From NCBI RefSeq assembly GCF_016464385.1, contig NZ_JADMLH010000019.1, positions 1 to 64,000 on the forward strand: DNA of 64,000 bases, written 5' to 3'. How positions within the stretch are numbered: the first letter of the stretch is position 1; every line of letters begins with the position of its first letter. Below are positions 1-7,916 of this stretch, piece by piece. Made by a program: the position numbers and the translations under genes. The DNA comes from Nucisporomicrobium flavum (GTDB taxonomy: Bacteria > Actinomycetota > Actinomycetes > Mycobacteriales > Micromonosporaceae). The notes beneath the pieces were generated by a model. It did not search any database, had not been told where the DNA came from, and was given only the letters and a program-made list of their open reading frames with translations.

Positions 1-80
1 GGCACGGCGCGGGGCGGGGCGGCGCGGGGCGGGGCGGCGCGGGGCGGCGCGGGGCGGGGCGGCGCGGGGCGGCGCGGGGC
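1..80. repeat. GC-rich decamer-like tandem repeat
   Basis: The first 80 bases are built almost entirely from GGGGCGGCGC and the shorter GGGGC/GGCGC units repeated head to tail, with essentially no A or T. The tract may continue beyond the window. No gene is visible from 1 to 236. It lies downstream of the leftward response-regulator gene, so it sits in a 3-prime flank like several other minisatellites in this window. Confidence 0.8.
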
Positions 81-236
81 CGGGTGGGCGACGCGGGCCG
101 AGCGTGCATGCGCGGCACGGCGCAGGCACGGCGGAACAGCCCGGCCGCGGCTGACACTGCCAAGCGCCGACCGCGCACCGGGGCAGCGGTGCCCACGGAG
201 CCCCGAAGACCCCGGAGCCGGGGCCTCGGGGACCGC

Positions 237-902
237 TCAGACGAGCCGGCGGTCCGCTGCCCAGCGGGAGAGCTCGTACCGGTTGGACATCTGCAACTTC
301 CGCAGCACGTTCGACACGTGCGTCTCGACCGTCTTGATCGAGATGAAGAGCTCCTTGGCGATCTCCTTGTACGCGTACCCCCGGGCCAGCAGCCGCAGGA
401 CCTCGCGCTCGCGGTTGGTGAGCTGGTCGAGTTCCGGGTCGGCGACCGGGACGTCCGGGCGGGCCGCGAAGGCGTCGAGCACGAAGCCGGCGAGCCGGGG
501 GCTGAAGACCGCGTCGCCGTCGGCCACGCGCTTGATCGCGGCGGCCAGCTCGTCCGGGGAGATGGTCTTGGTGACGTAGCCGCGGGCGCCGGCACGGATC
601 AGGCCGATCACGTCCTCCGCGGCGTCGGACACCGACAGGGCCAGGAACTTGACCTGGGGGTGGCTGCGGCGCATGGCCTCCAGAACGGCGCGGCCGCCTC
701 CGTCGGGCATGTGGACGTCGAGGAGCACCACGTCGGGCATGGTGGCGGCGATGCGGGAGACCGCTTCGGCGACGGAGCTGGCCTCCCCCACCACGTCGAC
801 GTGCGCGCCCAGCTCGGCGCGTACGCCGGCGCGGAACATGGCGTGGTCGTCCACGAGGAAGACGGTGAGGCGTCGGCCCTCGTCTGCGGTGGGTTCGGTC
901 AT
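237..902 (-). CDS. NarL/FixJ-family response regulator (LiaR-like)
   Basis: This 221-residue two-component response regulator binds DNA after phosphorylation by a partner histidine kinase. The receiver domain (about residues 12-128) has the acidic pair D18-D19, phosphoacceptor D62 in LLDVHMPD, and the conserved lysine K112. A LuxR-type helix-turn-helix follows (about residues 158-215), with LTNREREVLRLLARG and the recognition stretch IKTVETHVSNVL. The start overlaps the end of the upstream kinase gene by 4 nt, so the pair is translationally coupled. By context it should control the divergent PspC/LiaF-like gene and perhaps its own operon. The family assignment is firm; the stimulus (cell-envelope stress) is inferred from the partners. 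Confidence 0.95.
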   Translation of the reverse strand: MTEPTADEGRRLTVFLVDDHAMFRAGVRAELGAHVDVVGEASSVAEAVSRIAATMPDVVLLDVHMPDGGGRAVLEAMRRSHPQVKFLALSVSDAAEDVIGLIRAGARGYVTKTISPDELAAAIKRVADGDAVFSPRLAGFVLDAFAARPDVPVADPELDQLTNREREVLRLLARGYAYKEIAKELFISIKTVETHVSNVLRKLQMSNRYELSRWAADRRLV

Positions 903-2161
903 CGTGCGTTCTCCTTTCCGGCGGTGACGCTCTCGCGCGAGGCGGGCAGCGTCAGGCGCACCTCGGTGCCGTCCCCCGGTGAACTGCGGATCACGGCCTT
1001 GCCGCCGTGCCGCTGCATGCGCCCGATGATCGAACCACGGACGCCGTGCCGGGTCTCGGCCACGGCGGTGAGGTCGAAGCCGGCGCCGCGGTCGCGGACG
1101 AAGACGCTGAGCTCCTCGTCCTCCACCTCGGCGTAGAGCGAGACGGTCTGGACGCCCGCGTGCCGGGCCGCGTTGACCAGGGCTTCCCGGGCGGCCGCGA
1201 CGAGGGCGGCGACCCGTTCATCACACTGCGTGTCGCCCACGACGACGGTCTCGACGGAGATCGCGTACGTGTCCTCGACCTCGGCGGCGGCCTGCTCCAG
1301 CGCCGCCCCGAACCGCTCGGTCGGCGACGCGGCCGGCTTGTAGAGCCAGTTGCGCAGCGAGCGCTCCTGCCCCCGGGCGAGCCGCTGGACCTCCTTGATG
1401 TCGGTCGAGTTGCGCTGGATGAGGGCGAGCGTGTGCAGCACCTGGTCGTGGATCATGGCGGCCACCTCGGCGCGCTCCTGCTCGCGGATGCGGCCCTCGC
1501 GCTCGTTGCGCAGCTGGCTGAACGTCCGCCAGAGCAGCGGAGCCACCACCACGCCGACGCCGAGCAGGCCGACGAGGGCGAAAATCACCCCGTTGAGCAC
1601 GATGACGAGGTTGTTCTTGGGGCCGTACACGGCGAAGACGCCGATGACGCCGACCGCGACCAGGACGCCGCCGCCGATGAAGCGGAACAGGAAGGAGCGG
1701 CGGTCGCTCTCCGCGACGACGGCGGCGAGCCAGGGCGCCTGGTTGTCGCCCCAGTGGCCGCGCCGGGTGGGGTCGGACTGGTGCCAGATCACGCCGGCGC
1801 CCACCGCAATGACGGCGACCAGCCAGCCGGCGGTGCCGGCCACGCCCTTGTCGTCGCCGAACAGCAGTCCCTCGAGCAGGATCACGCCGAGGCCGATCGC
1901 GCCGAACGGCAGCAGGAGCACCAGGTCGCGGCGGGGTTTCGGCTCTCCGGTGGGCACCTGCTGCGGCAGCACCGCCCAGAACACGGCATAGAGCAGAAGA
2001 CCAAGACCGTTGAAGCCCAGGAGTACGACCAGAGCGACGCGCACCGCGGTCACGGGAATGCTGAGGTGACGCGCGATCCCGGAAGCGACCCCGGCGATGA
2101 CACGGTGGTCGCGCGGCCGGTACAGGCGGCGCGTCGGCGAGGGTGCTGCGGTGGCGGTGAT
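899..2161 (-). CDS. PspC-domain sensor histidine kinase (LiaS/NarX-like)
   Basis: This membrane histidine kinase is the cognate partner of the adjacent regulator. Reading from complement 2161 it has 420 residues: a PspC domain (about residues 10-65, DHRVIAGVASGIARHL then a membrane helix), several more membrane helices, a HisKA_3-type dimerisation helix with the phospho-accepting His in MIHDQVLHTL, and an HATPase with NAARHA and DRGAGFD boxes. The first ATG/GTG in frame is the GTG at 2053, but it would remove the first half of the PspC domain. The frame stays open upstream to an ATC at 2161-2159, which lies 6 nt after a perfect AGGAGG (2173-2168). I therefore propose the longer protein with a rare ATC start. 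The fallback starts are the in-frame CTG twelve codons downstream or GTG 2053. Confidence 0.9.
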   Translation of the reverse strand: MTATAAPSPTRRLYRPRDHRVIAGVASGIARHLSIPVTAVRVALVVLLGFNGLGLLLYAVFWAVLPQQVPTGEPKPRRDLVLLLPFGAIGLGVILLEGLLFGDDKGVAGTAGWLVAVIAVGAGVIWHQSDPTRRGHWGDNQAPWLAAVVAESDRRSFLFRFIGGGVLVAVGVIGVFAVYGPKNNLVIVLNGVIFALVGLLGVGVVVAPLLWRTFSQLRNEREGRIREQERAEVAAMIHDQVLHTLALIQRNSTDIKEVQRLARGQERSLRNWLYKPAASPTERFGAALEQAAAEVEDTYAISVETVVVGDTQCDERVAALVAAAREALVNAARHAGVQTVSLYAEVEDEELSVFVRDRGAGFDLTAVAETRHGVRGSIIGRMQRHGGKAVIRSSPGDGTEVRLTLPASRESVTAGKENAR

Positions 2162-2167
2162 CGCTGT

Positions 2168-2173
2168 CCTCCT
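2168..2173 (-). promoter_or_regulatory. Shine-Dalgarno AGGAGG that points to an ATC start
   Basis: A perfect AGGAGG on the minus strand lies 6 nt before the ATC at 2161-2159. No ATG, GTG or TTG occurs at the right distance in the kinase frame. This site is the main sequence argument for the ATC start of the PspC kinase. Confidence 0.6.
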
Positions 2174-2331
2174 TCGTCACGCCGTACTCGTGGACCGGTT
2201 CGATCGTCACACGCCGCGGTGAGCGGGGGCTACGGGGAATGACCCCCAGGTATCCGTGTCCCCGATCTCAGGGTGGCATCAGGGTCGGCGCCTGAGGCGG
2301 GCCGGGTGCCCGTACCGCCAGTATCGAAGCC

Positions 2332-3996
2332 ATGACCGACGAAGCTGCCCAGTCCCGCGGAGCTGCCGGGTCGTCGCAGGACGTTCCGGCACCTTCGGCC
2401 GTCCCGCCGGCGCCCCCGCAGGCGCCGGCCTCGGGCGAGGTCCCGCCGGCGTACGAGCCGCCCGCACCGGGCGCTCCGCCGGCCGACGACCCGCCGCCGC
2501 CCCCGCCGGGCGCCACCACACCCCCATCCGAAACCCCCTCGGGCAGCACGCCGCCCCCCGCTGGAAGCATGCCGCCTCCGCCGGGCAGCCCGCCGCCGTG
2601 GTTCGGCGCGCCCGACGGGCCCACGTTCTCCCGCGACAAGCTCATCCGCCCGGCCCGCGGCCGGTACATCGCCGGCGTCTGCGGCGCGATCGGCCGCGCC
2701 ACCAACACCGACCCGGTGCTCTGGCGGGTGCTGCTGGCCGTCCTCGGCTTCTTCGGCGGCGTCGGGGTGCTGATCTACCTCGCCGGGTGGCTGCTGATCC
2801 CCGCCGAGGGTGACACGGCCTCCCCGATCGAGTCCCTGCTCGGCCGGGGCCGCTCGACCATGGCGCCGCTGTCCGTGGTGCTGCTCGGTGCCGCCGCGGC
2901 CCTGACGTTCGCCTTCATCGTCCGCGACGGCTTCCGCGCGACGCTGCTCGCCGCCGCGGTGCTGGTCGTCGGCGCGCTGGCCCTCAAGAAGTCGAACCGG
3001 GCCGGCGGTCCCGTGACCGCTGGGCCCGCTCCGGCCGACCCGTGGGCCGCCACCGCGACGTTTCCCGCTGCAGCACCGGCGCAGCCGGCCACGACGGCGC
3101 CGGCCCCCGCGGAGGCGCCGGCTGAGGAGCCCGCGACCGCGTTCACCGAGACGGCCGCCGCAGAACCGGCCGGCGAACCGGTGACCGCCCCGCTGCCGCC
3201 GATGCCCCCCATGCCCCCGATGCCGCCCTTCCCGACAAACACGTCCGCGCCACTGCCGCCGATTCCGCCGTCGTTCGCCCGGCCGACCGAGGGCTACCGG
3301 CCGCCGTTCGCGCCGCACGGGCCGTGGGCACAGGGGGCCGCGCAGCCGCCGTACGCTCCTCCGGCACCGCCGTCACCACCCAAGGCGCCGAAGCCGCCCC
3401 GCGAGCGTTCCAAGCTGGGCCGCATCACGTTCTCCCTGCTGGTGGTCGTGATGGGCGTCCTTGCGCTGTTCGACTCCGCCGGCGCGGACGTTCCGGTGTC
3501 GGGGTACTTCGCCGCCGCGCTGGCCACCATCGCGCTCGGGCTGGTCGTCGGCGCGTGGTTCGGCCGGGCCCGCGGGCTCATCTTCCTGGCCGTGCTCGCG
3601 ACCTTCGGGCTGGCCGTCTCCAGCGGCGTCGAGCGCTTCGGCGGCGAGTTCGCCAACAGCTCGTACCGGCCGCAGAGCCTCGCCGCCGTGGCCGACCGCT
3701 ACGACTTCTCGGTGGGCAACGCGACGCTGGACCTGCGCTCGGTCAATTTCGCCGGGCACGACCAGGCGGTCACCGTGGCGATGAAGTTCGGGCAGGTCAG
3801 GGTGCTCCTGCCGGCGAACGTCGACACCACGACCTCGCTGACCATGAACGACGGGCGGGCGCTGCTGTACGGCCGCGAGCTGACCGGCAACCTGAACGTG
3901 CAGGCGGTCTCCGATCTCGGCCCCGACGGCGAGGGCGGCGGCACGCTACGGCTGACCGTCGAGATGAACACGGGCAACGTGGAGGTGACCCGATGA
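2332..3996 (+). CDS. PspC-domain membrane protein with LiaF-like C-terminus
   Basis: This 554-residue protein is probably a membrane modulator of the divergent kinase/regulator pair. Residues 1-95 are a Pro/Ala/Gly-rich cytoplasmic segment. Residues about 103-160 form a PspC domain (RGRYIAGVCGAIGRATNTDP, then a helix). Further membrane helices and a second Pro-rich linker (about 220-345) follow, with more helices about 360-440. The last 100 residues look like the beta-rich LiaF/YvqF C-terminal domain (FSVGNATLDLRSV through MNTGNVEV). LiaF proteins hold LiaS-type kinases inactive until the envelope is stressed; that role here is inferred from domain content and the divergent arrangement. Its stop overlaps the next start (ATGA). 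Confidence 0.88.
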   Translation: MTDEAAQSRGAAGSSQDVPAPSAVPPAPPQAPASGEVPPAYEPPAPGAPPADDPPPPPPGATTPPSETPSGSTPPPAGSMPPPPGSPPPWFGAPDGPTFSRDKLIRPARGRYIAGVCGAIGRATNTDPVLWRVLLAVLGFFGGVGVLIYLAGWLLIPAEGDTASPIESLLGRGRSTMAPLSVVLLGAAAALTFAFIVRDGFRATLLAAAVLVVGALALKKSNRAGGPVTAGPAPADPWAATATFPAAAPAQPATTAPAPAEAPAEEPATAFTETAAAEPAGEPVTAPLPPMPPMPPMPPFPTNTSAPLPPIPPSFARPTEGYRPPFAPHGPWAQGAAQPPYAPPAPPSPPKAPKPPRERSKLGRITFSLLVVVMGVLALFDSAGADVPVSGYFAAALATIALGLVVGAWFGRARGLIFLAVLATFGLAVSSGVERFGGEFANSSYRPQSLAAVADRYDFSVGNATLDLRSVNFAGHDQAVTVAMKFGQVRVLLPANVDTTTSLTMNDGRALLYGRELTGNLNVQAVSDLGPDGEGGGTLRLTVEMNTGNVEVTR

Positions 3997-4385
3997 GGCC
4001 GCACCGTACCGACGGCATCTCACTGAGCTTCGGCCTGATCTTCCTGCTGGTGGCGGCCTGGTGGGCGGTCGCTCAGGTGGTCACCGTACGGCTCCCCGCG
4101 CTGGGCTGGCTCGTCGCCGGCGTACTGATCCTCTTCGGCGCCCTGGGCCTGCTCGGCGCGATCCGGTCCGGCCGGCGCACCGAGGTCCCGGCGCCGGTGG
4201 CGGCGGAGGCCGAGGTGGAGGTGCCGGGCGACCTGCCGCCCGAGATGCACGCCGACATCGTCCGGGAGCTGCTGGAGAACCCGGCGGAGCGGGTCGACCT
4301 GCCGCCGGCGCCGCCGGCAGCCGCCGAGAAGCCCGACGCGTCGCGGCACCACGGGCAGCCGCGGCACCACGGGCACCAGGACTGA
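3993..4385 (+). CDS. Small two-helix membrane protein coupled to the PspC/LiaF-like gene
   Basis: The 130-residue product has two hydrophobic segments (about residues 10-28, ISLSFGLIFLLVAAWWAVAQ, and about 35-55, LGWLVAGVLILFGALGLLGA). A cytoplasmic tail of about 75 residues follows, rich in Glu, Ala and Pro and ending in a His-rich stretch (RHHGQPRHHGHQD). The ATG overlaps the previous stop in an ATGA, so it is translated with the PspC/LiaF-like protein. I do not recognise a named family. Its position suggests an accessory subunit of the same membrane complex. Confidence 0.85.
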   Translation: MRPHRTDGISLSFGLIFLLVAAWWAVAQVVTVRLPALGWLVAGVLILFGALGLLGAIRSGRRTEVPAPVAAEAEVEVPGDLPPEMHADIVRELLENPAERVDLPPAPPAAAEKPDASRHHGQPRHHGHQD

Positions 4386-4442
4386 GCGACACAGCGCCGT
4401 CCGTCGGTCACACCAGCGGGTGGGACCGGCGGGCGGCGCAAT

Positions 4443-5699
4443 ATGCTCTTGCGCATGACGCCGTTTCCCTCCGTGTCCACCGCCCCCGTGACCGGCGTCG
4501 GCCCGCGCGCCGCACGCAGCCTCACGGCCGAGTTCGCCCGCCACAACGCGGCGACGACGGCCCTGGTGGTCGGCGCCGACCACTCCTCGGCCGTGGTGGC
4601 CGCGGCGGTCGAGGCGCTGCTGCCCGGCGACACGCTGACCCTGGTCGCGGGCGAGCGCAGCACCGCCGAGCTGCTGCGGGACCACATCACCGGCCTCGGC
4701 AGCTGGATCGCCGACCGGGTCCGGATCGTCGAGTCGCTGGCCGAGGCGGAGCCCGCCGACGTGGTGGTGCTCGGCGAGCCGCTGACCGGCACCGCCGAGG
4801 AGACCCGCGCGACGCTCGACGGCCTCAGCAAGTACCTGGCGGACGGCGCGGTCGTCTCGGTGGCCACGCCGGCGGTGCCCGGGCGTACGGGCGGGGCGGC
4901 CGCCGAGCTGTTCCGGCAGAGCGCCCTGTTCGGGGTGGGTTCCGACCTCGTCGCCCGCAACCAGCCTCCGCTGCGGATCCACCGGCTCCGGTTCAGCCCG
5001 GCGGACACCGCGAAGGCGGCCACGCTGGCCCCGGCGTACCGTCCCTCGAGCGTGCCGGTGACCCGCAGCATGCACATCGACTCGAACGGCGTCGCGGCGG
5101 CCGGCATCGCCCTCGGCCTGGCCGCGCTGGCCCGCTCGGCGCGCCCCAAGTCCCGGCTCTGGCTGCTGCCTGCCCTGCTGGCGGCGCCGGTGGCGGCATT
5201 CTTCCGGGACCCCGAGCGGGACGTGCCCACCGACCCGAACGCGGTCGTGGCGGCCAGCGACGGCCGGGTGCTCTCGGTCGAGCGGCTCACCGACGAGCGC
5301 CTGGGCGAGGGCGAGTTCCTGCGCATCGCGGTGTTCCTGTCGGTCCTCGACGTGCACGTCAACCGGATGCCGGTGGCCGGCCGGGTGACGGACTACTTCG
5401 TCATCGACGGCGGCTACGCGAACGCCATGACGGCGGCGGCGGAGCACAACGTGGCGGCGTACACGATCCTCGACACCGACCACGGCACGGTCGCGGTCGC
5501 CCAGCGGACCGGCCTGATCGCCCGCCGGATCGTGCAGCGCACGCCGGTCGGCTCGCTGGTCGCCCGCGGCGAGCGGATGGGCCTGATCCGCTTCGGTTCC
5601 CGCACCGACGTCTACCTCCCCGCCGACAAGGCCGACGCCACGGTCACGGTCGGCGAGACGGTCCGCGGCGGCACCTCGGTCATCGCGCGCTGGAAGTGA
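4443..5699 (+). CDS. psd: Phosphatidylserine decarboxylase with extra N-terminal domain
   Basis: This pyruvoyl enzyme converts phosphatidylserine to phosphatidylethanolamine at the membrane. The catalytic domain occupies about residues 205-418: D273 in ASDGRVL, H305 in DVHVNRMP, and the self-cleavage motif F384-G385-S386, where the Gly-Ser bond breaks to make the pyruvoyl group. Residues 1-200 are not part of the usual 200-280 residue enzyme and resemble a Rossmann or small-methyltransferase fold (LVVGADHSSAVVAAAVEALLPGD, DVVVLGEPL), though without a clear SAM motif. The start could be ATG 4443 or ATG 4455; neither has a good ribosome site. It faces the phosphatidylserine synthase gene across a strong terminator. 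Confidence 0.93.
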   Translation: MLLRMTPFPSVSTAPVTGVGPRAARSLTAEFARHNAATTALVVGADHSSAVVAAAVEALLPGDTLTLVAGERSTAELLRDHITGLGSWIADRVRIVESLAEAEPADVVVLGEPLTGTAEETRATLDGLSKYLADGAVVSVATPAVPGRTGGAAAELFRQSALFGVGSDLVARNQPPLRIHRLRFSPADTAKAATLAPAYRPSSVPVTRSMHIDSNGVAAAGIALGLAALARSARPKSRLWLLPALLAAPVAAFFRDPERDVPTDPNAVVAASDGRVLSVERLTDERLGEGEFLRIAVFLSVLDVHVNRMPVAGRVTDYFVIDGGYANAMTAAAEHNVAAYTILDTDHGTVAVAQRTGLIARRIVQRTPVGSLVARGERMGLIRFGSRTDVYLPADKADATVTVGETVRGGTSVIARWK

Positions 5700-5705
5700 A
5701 CGCGA

Positions 5706-5738
5706 AAGTGCCCACCCAGCGAGGCTGGGTGGGCACTT
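5706..5738. terminator. Bidirectional terminator between psd and pssA
   Basis: A perfect 15-bp stem (AAGTGCCCACCCAGC paired with GCTGGGTGGGCACTT) closes on a GAG triloop. It lies between the convergent psd and pssA genes, and the stem ends give an A-run on one side and a T-rich flank on the other. It is suited to stop transcription from both directions. Confidence 0.9.
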
Positions 5739-5751
5739 CTCGTCGATCGGG

Positions 5752-6741
5752 TCAGACGCCCCGGGTGCGCAGCCACATGACCGGGCCGCTGACCAGGTAG
5801 GTCCCGACGATCAGCACGAACGTGAGCCGGGCGTCGACCAGGGCACCCACGATCGGCAGGAGCCACAGCCACGGCGGCAACTTCACAATCCGGGCGAGCT
5901 TCGCGTACGGGAAGCTGGACACCATCGCGAACGCCAGCACGGCCACGCCGCCCAGCACCGCGATCCCCGGAAGCGGGAGCCCGATCAGCACGGTCACGGC
6001 GAGCACCGCCGCGGCCATGGTCGTGGGGACACCGGCGAAGAACTTGCCGTCCTTCGGCGAGACGTTGAAGCGGGCGAGCCGGATGGCCGCGCAGCCGGCG
6101 ACGAGCATGCAGGCCACCGCGGCGGCCGCGGTGGGAACCGTGTGGGCCAGGGACGCGTACACGACGACCGGCGCGGCCAGGCCGAACGAGCACATGTCGG
6201 CCAGGGAGTCCATCTGGGCCCCGAACGGGCTGGACACCCCGAGCCGGCGCGCGAGGGCGCCGTCGAGCCCGTCGAACGCCACGCAGGCGATGAGGCAGGC
6301 CGCGGCGAACCGGGGCTCGCCCTGCATGGCCAGGAAGATGGCGAGCAGGCCCAGGGCCAGGCTCGCGAGGGTGCAGCCGTTGACGACGGCGAAGCTGATC
6401 CGGCGGCGTACGGTGCGCTCACCGGGGAGCAGGGCTCCGGAATCGGCCTCGACGACGACCGGCTGGGCCATGGCGACGGGGCCATGGCTGCCGGAGGTGG
6501 CCACTGTACGGCCACGCCCGGCGTACGGAGCGAGCTCCGTGCCGGTGTAGATCACCTCGGCCCGGGTGGCCGTGGCAGCGCGTCCGGCATCACCGGAACG
6601 GCGCCCCACTCGCACCAGCAGGGCCTGCCGGGCGAGACTTCCGCCGCGGCGCAGCCGGCCTGCCCAACGACGTCCGGCGGGACGGGGACTATCCGTCGTA
6701 CGACGCCGGCGCCAAGGGGTTCTCGGCACGTGCTCCTCCAT
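5752..6741 (-). CDS. pssA: CDP-diacylglycerol-serine O-phosphatidyltransferase
   Basis: This integral membrane enzyme makes phosphatidylserine from CDP-diacylglycerol and serine, supplying Psd encoded opposite. The CDP-alcohol phosphotransferase signature D-G-x2-A-R-x8-G-x3-D-x3-D is intact in FDGLDGALARRLGV followed by GAQMDSLAD. Several membrane helices follow, for example VAVLAFAMVSSFPY and LWLLPIVGALV. The 329-residue frame has a long, Arg-rich N-terminal extension of about 100 residues (MEEHVPRTPWRRRRTTDSP). The true start may lie further in, for example at the Met of MAQPVVVEADSG. The pairing with psd supports the serine rather than the glycerol-phosphate branch of the family. Confidence 0.92.
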   Translation of the reverse strand: MEEHVPRTPWRRRRTTDSPRPAGRRWAGRLRRGGSLARQALLVRVGRRSGDAGRAATATRAEVIYTGTELAPYAGRGRTVATSGSHGPVAMAQPVVVEADSGALLPGERTVRRRISFAVVNGCTLASLALGLLAIFLAMQGEPRFAAACLIACVAFDGLDGALARRLGVSSPFGAQMDSLADMCSFGLAAPVVVYASLAHTVPTAAAAVACMLVAGCAAIRLARFNVSPKDGKFFAGVPTTMAAAVLAVTVLIGLPLPGIAVLGGVAVLAFAMVSSFPYAKLARIVKLPPWLWLLPIVGALVDARLTFVLIVGTYLVSGPVMWLRTRGV

Positions 6742-6955
6742 CTGGGGGTCGGTTAGCCCGCCGGCATCGGCCGTCGCGGGGTGCTGCCCATCGCCCGTAC
6801 GTCTACGGACCGTAATTTAGGCGGGTTACACGATCGCACAGCCGGGCTCTCTTGGCGAGAGAGGAAATCGACCGTCGTGTGTAACAACGTCATGTGGAGT
6901 TTTCATCCTCCGTGGGGGCGAGGAGGCACGCTCACTACCTGGCCCTGTGACGAGT

Positions 6956-7915
6956 CTAACCGAGGTCGCGCAACCCGATCACCGATGACCACTTTCCTCC
7001 GCGTGCCGCCGGCCCCTCCCCGGCGACCGTCCGCAGCGCCGCGGCGGCAACATCGGTCAGTGGTAGCTCACGCACCGTGACCTTGTCGAACCACCCCACC
7101 GCCGCCGTCGAGCCGCCCGCTTCCTCCATCACCACTGGTTCTGTCGGCCGGTCGACGAAAACCCTGAACAGCACGCGCACGACGTGCCAATCCACCGGTA
7201 CGCCCTCCGGGCCCAGCGCGGCGGGGTCGTGGCGGTGCGACGTACCGATCAGACCGGTCACCCGTCCGTGCTGCCCGGTCTCCTCGGCCAGCTCCCGGGC
7301 GAGCGCCACCTCGGGCAGCTCACCGTGATCGGTCCCCCCGCCGGGGAGGTGCCACATTCCGGCGCCCGGATAGCCCGGGGCGATCTCGGTCAGCAGAATT
7401 CGCCCATCCGGGTCGGTCACCACCCCGTACGCCCCGAAGCGCTGATTGGTGCGCACCGGCGGCTCGTCCGGATCGGCGGGCACGTCGGAGGGGGCCACGG
7501 GCAGCCCCAGCACGCCGGCGGTGAACGGCATCACCGGCACCTCGCCCGGCGTCACCCACGCGACGCGGTCCGTCGTACCGGAGGCCTCATCACGCAGGTC
7601 CCCGCCCACGACCTCGACGTCGTAGATGATCCGATCGGTGTGCTCCCACGTATCCGTCCCCGGAAGGCGGAAGACGTCGGAGGTGACGGAGTGCAGGCCG
7701 ATGATGCGTACCCGGAGGCCGGTCTCCTCGGCGAACTCCCGCACGACGGTGTCGTCCGGGTCCTCACCCTGCTCGACACCGCCGCCGGGCAGCGTCCACA
7801 GGCCGGGGAACGCGGACAGGGCCGAGTTGTGGGCGAGCAGGACGCTGCCGGCGGCATCACGGCACAGGCCGTACGCGCCGATTCGTCTGACCTTCACACC
7901 GGCAAGGCTAGCCAC
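6956..7915 (-). CDS. Double-NUDIX hydrolase
   Basis: This cytosolic protein has two NUDIX domains in one chain. Each domain has a canonical G-x5-E-x7-R-E-U-x-E-E-x-G-U box: GGVEQGEDPDDTVVREFAEE in the first half and GGTDHGELPEVALARELAEE in the second. Family members hydrolyse nucleoside diphosphates linked to other moieties; the substrate cannot be read from the sequence. The GTG start at 7915 is one base beyond the upstream stop. An in-frame GTG six codons later fits the alignment with its paralog (RIGAYGL against RIAAYAV) and may be the real start. It is about the same length as the upstream neighbour and forms a tandem duplicate with it. Confidence 0.9.
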   Translation of the reverse strand: MASLAGVKVRRIGAYGLCRDAAGSVLLAHNSALSAFPGLWTLPGGGVEQGEDPDDTVVREFAEETGLRVRIIGLHSVTSDVFRLPGTDTWEHTDRIIYDVEVVGGDLRDEASGTTDRVAWVTPGEVPVMPFTAGVLGLPVAPSDVPADPDEPPVRTNQRFGAYGVVTDPDGRILLTEIAPGYPGAGMWHLPGGGTDHGELPEVALARELAEETGQHGRVTGLIGTSHRHDPAALGPEGVPVDWHVVRVLFRVFVDRPTEPVVMEEAGGSTAAVGWFDKVTVRELPLTDVAAAALRTVAGEGPAARGGKWSSVIGLRDLG

Positions 7916-7916
7916 C

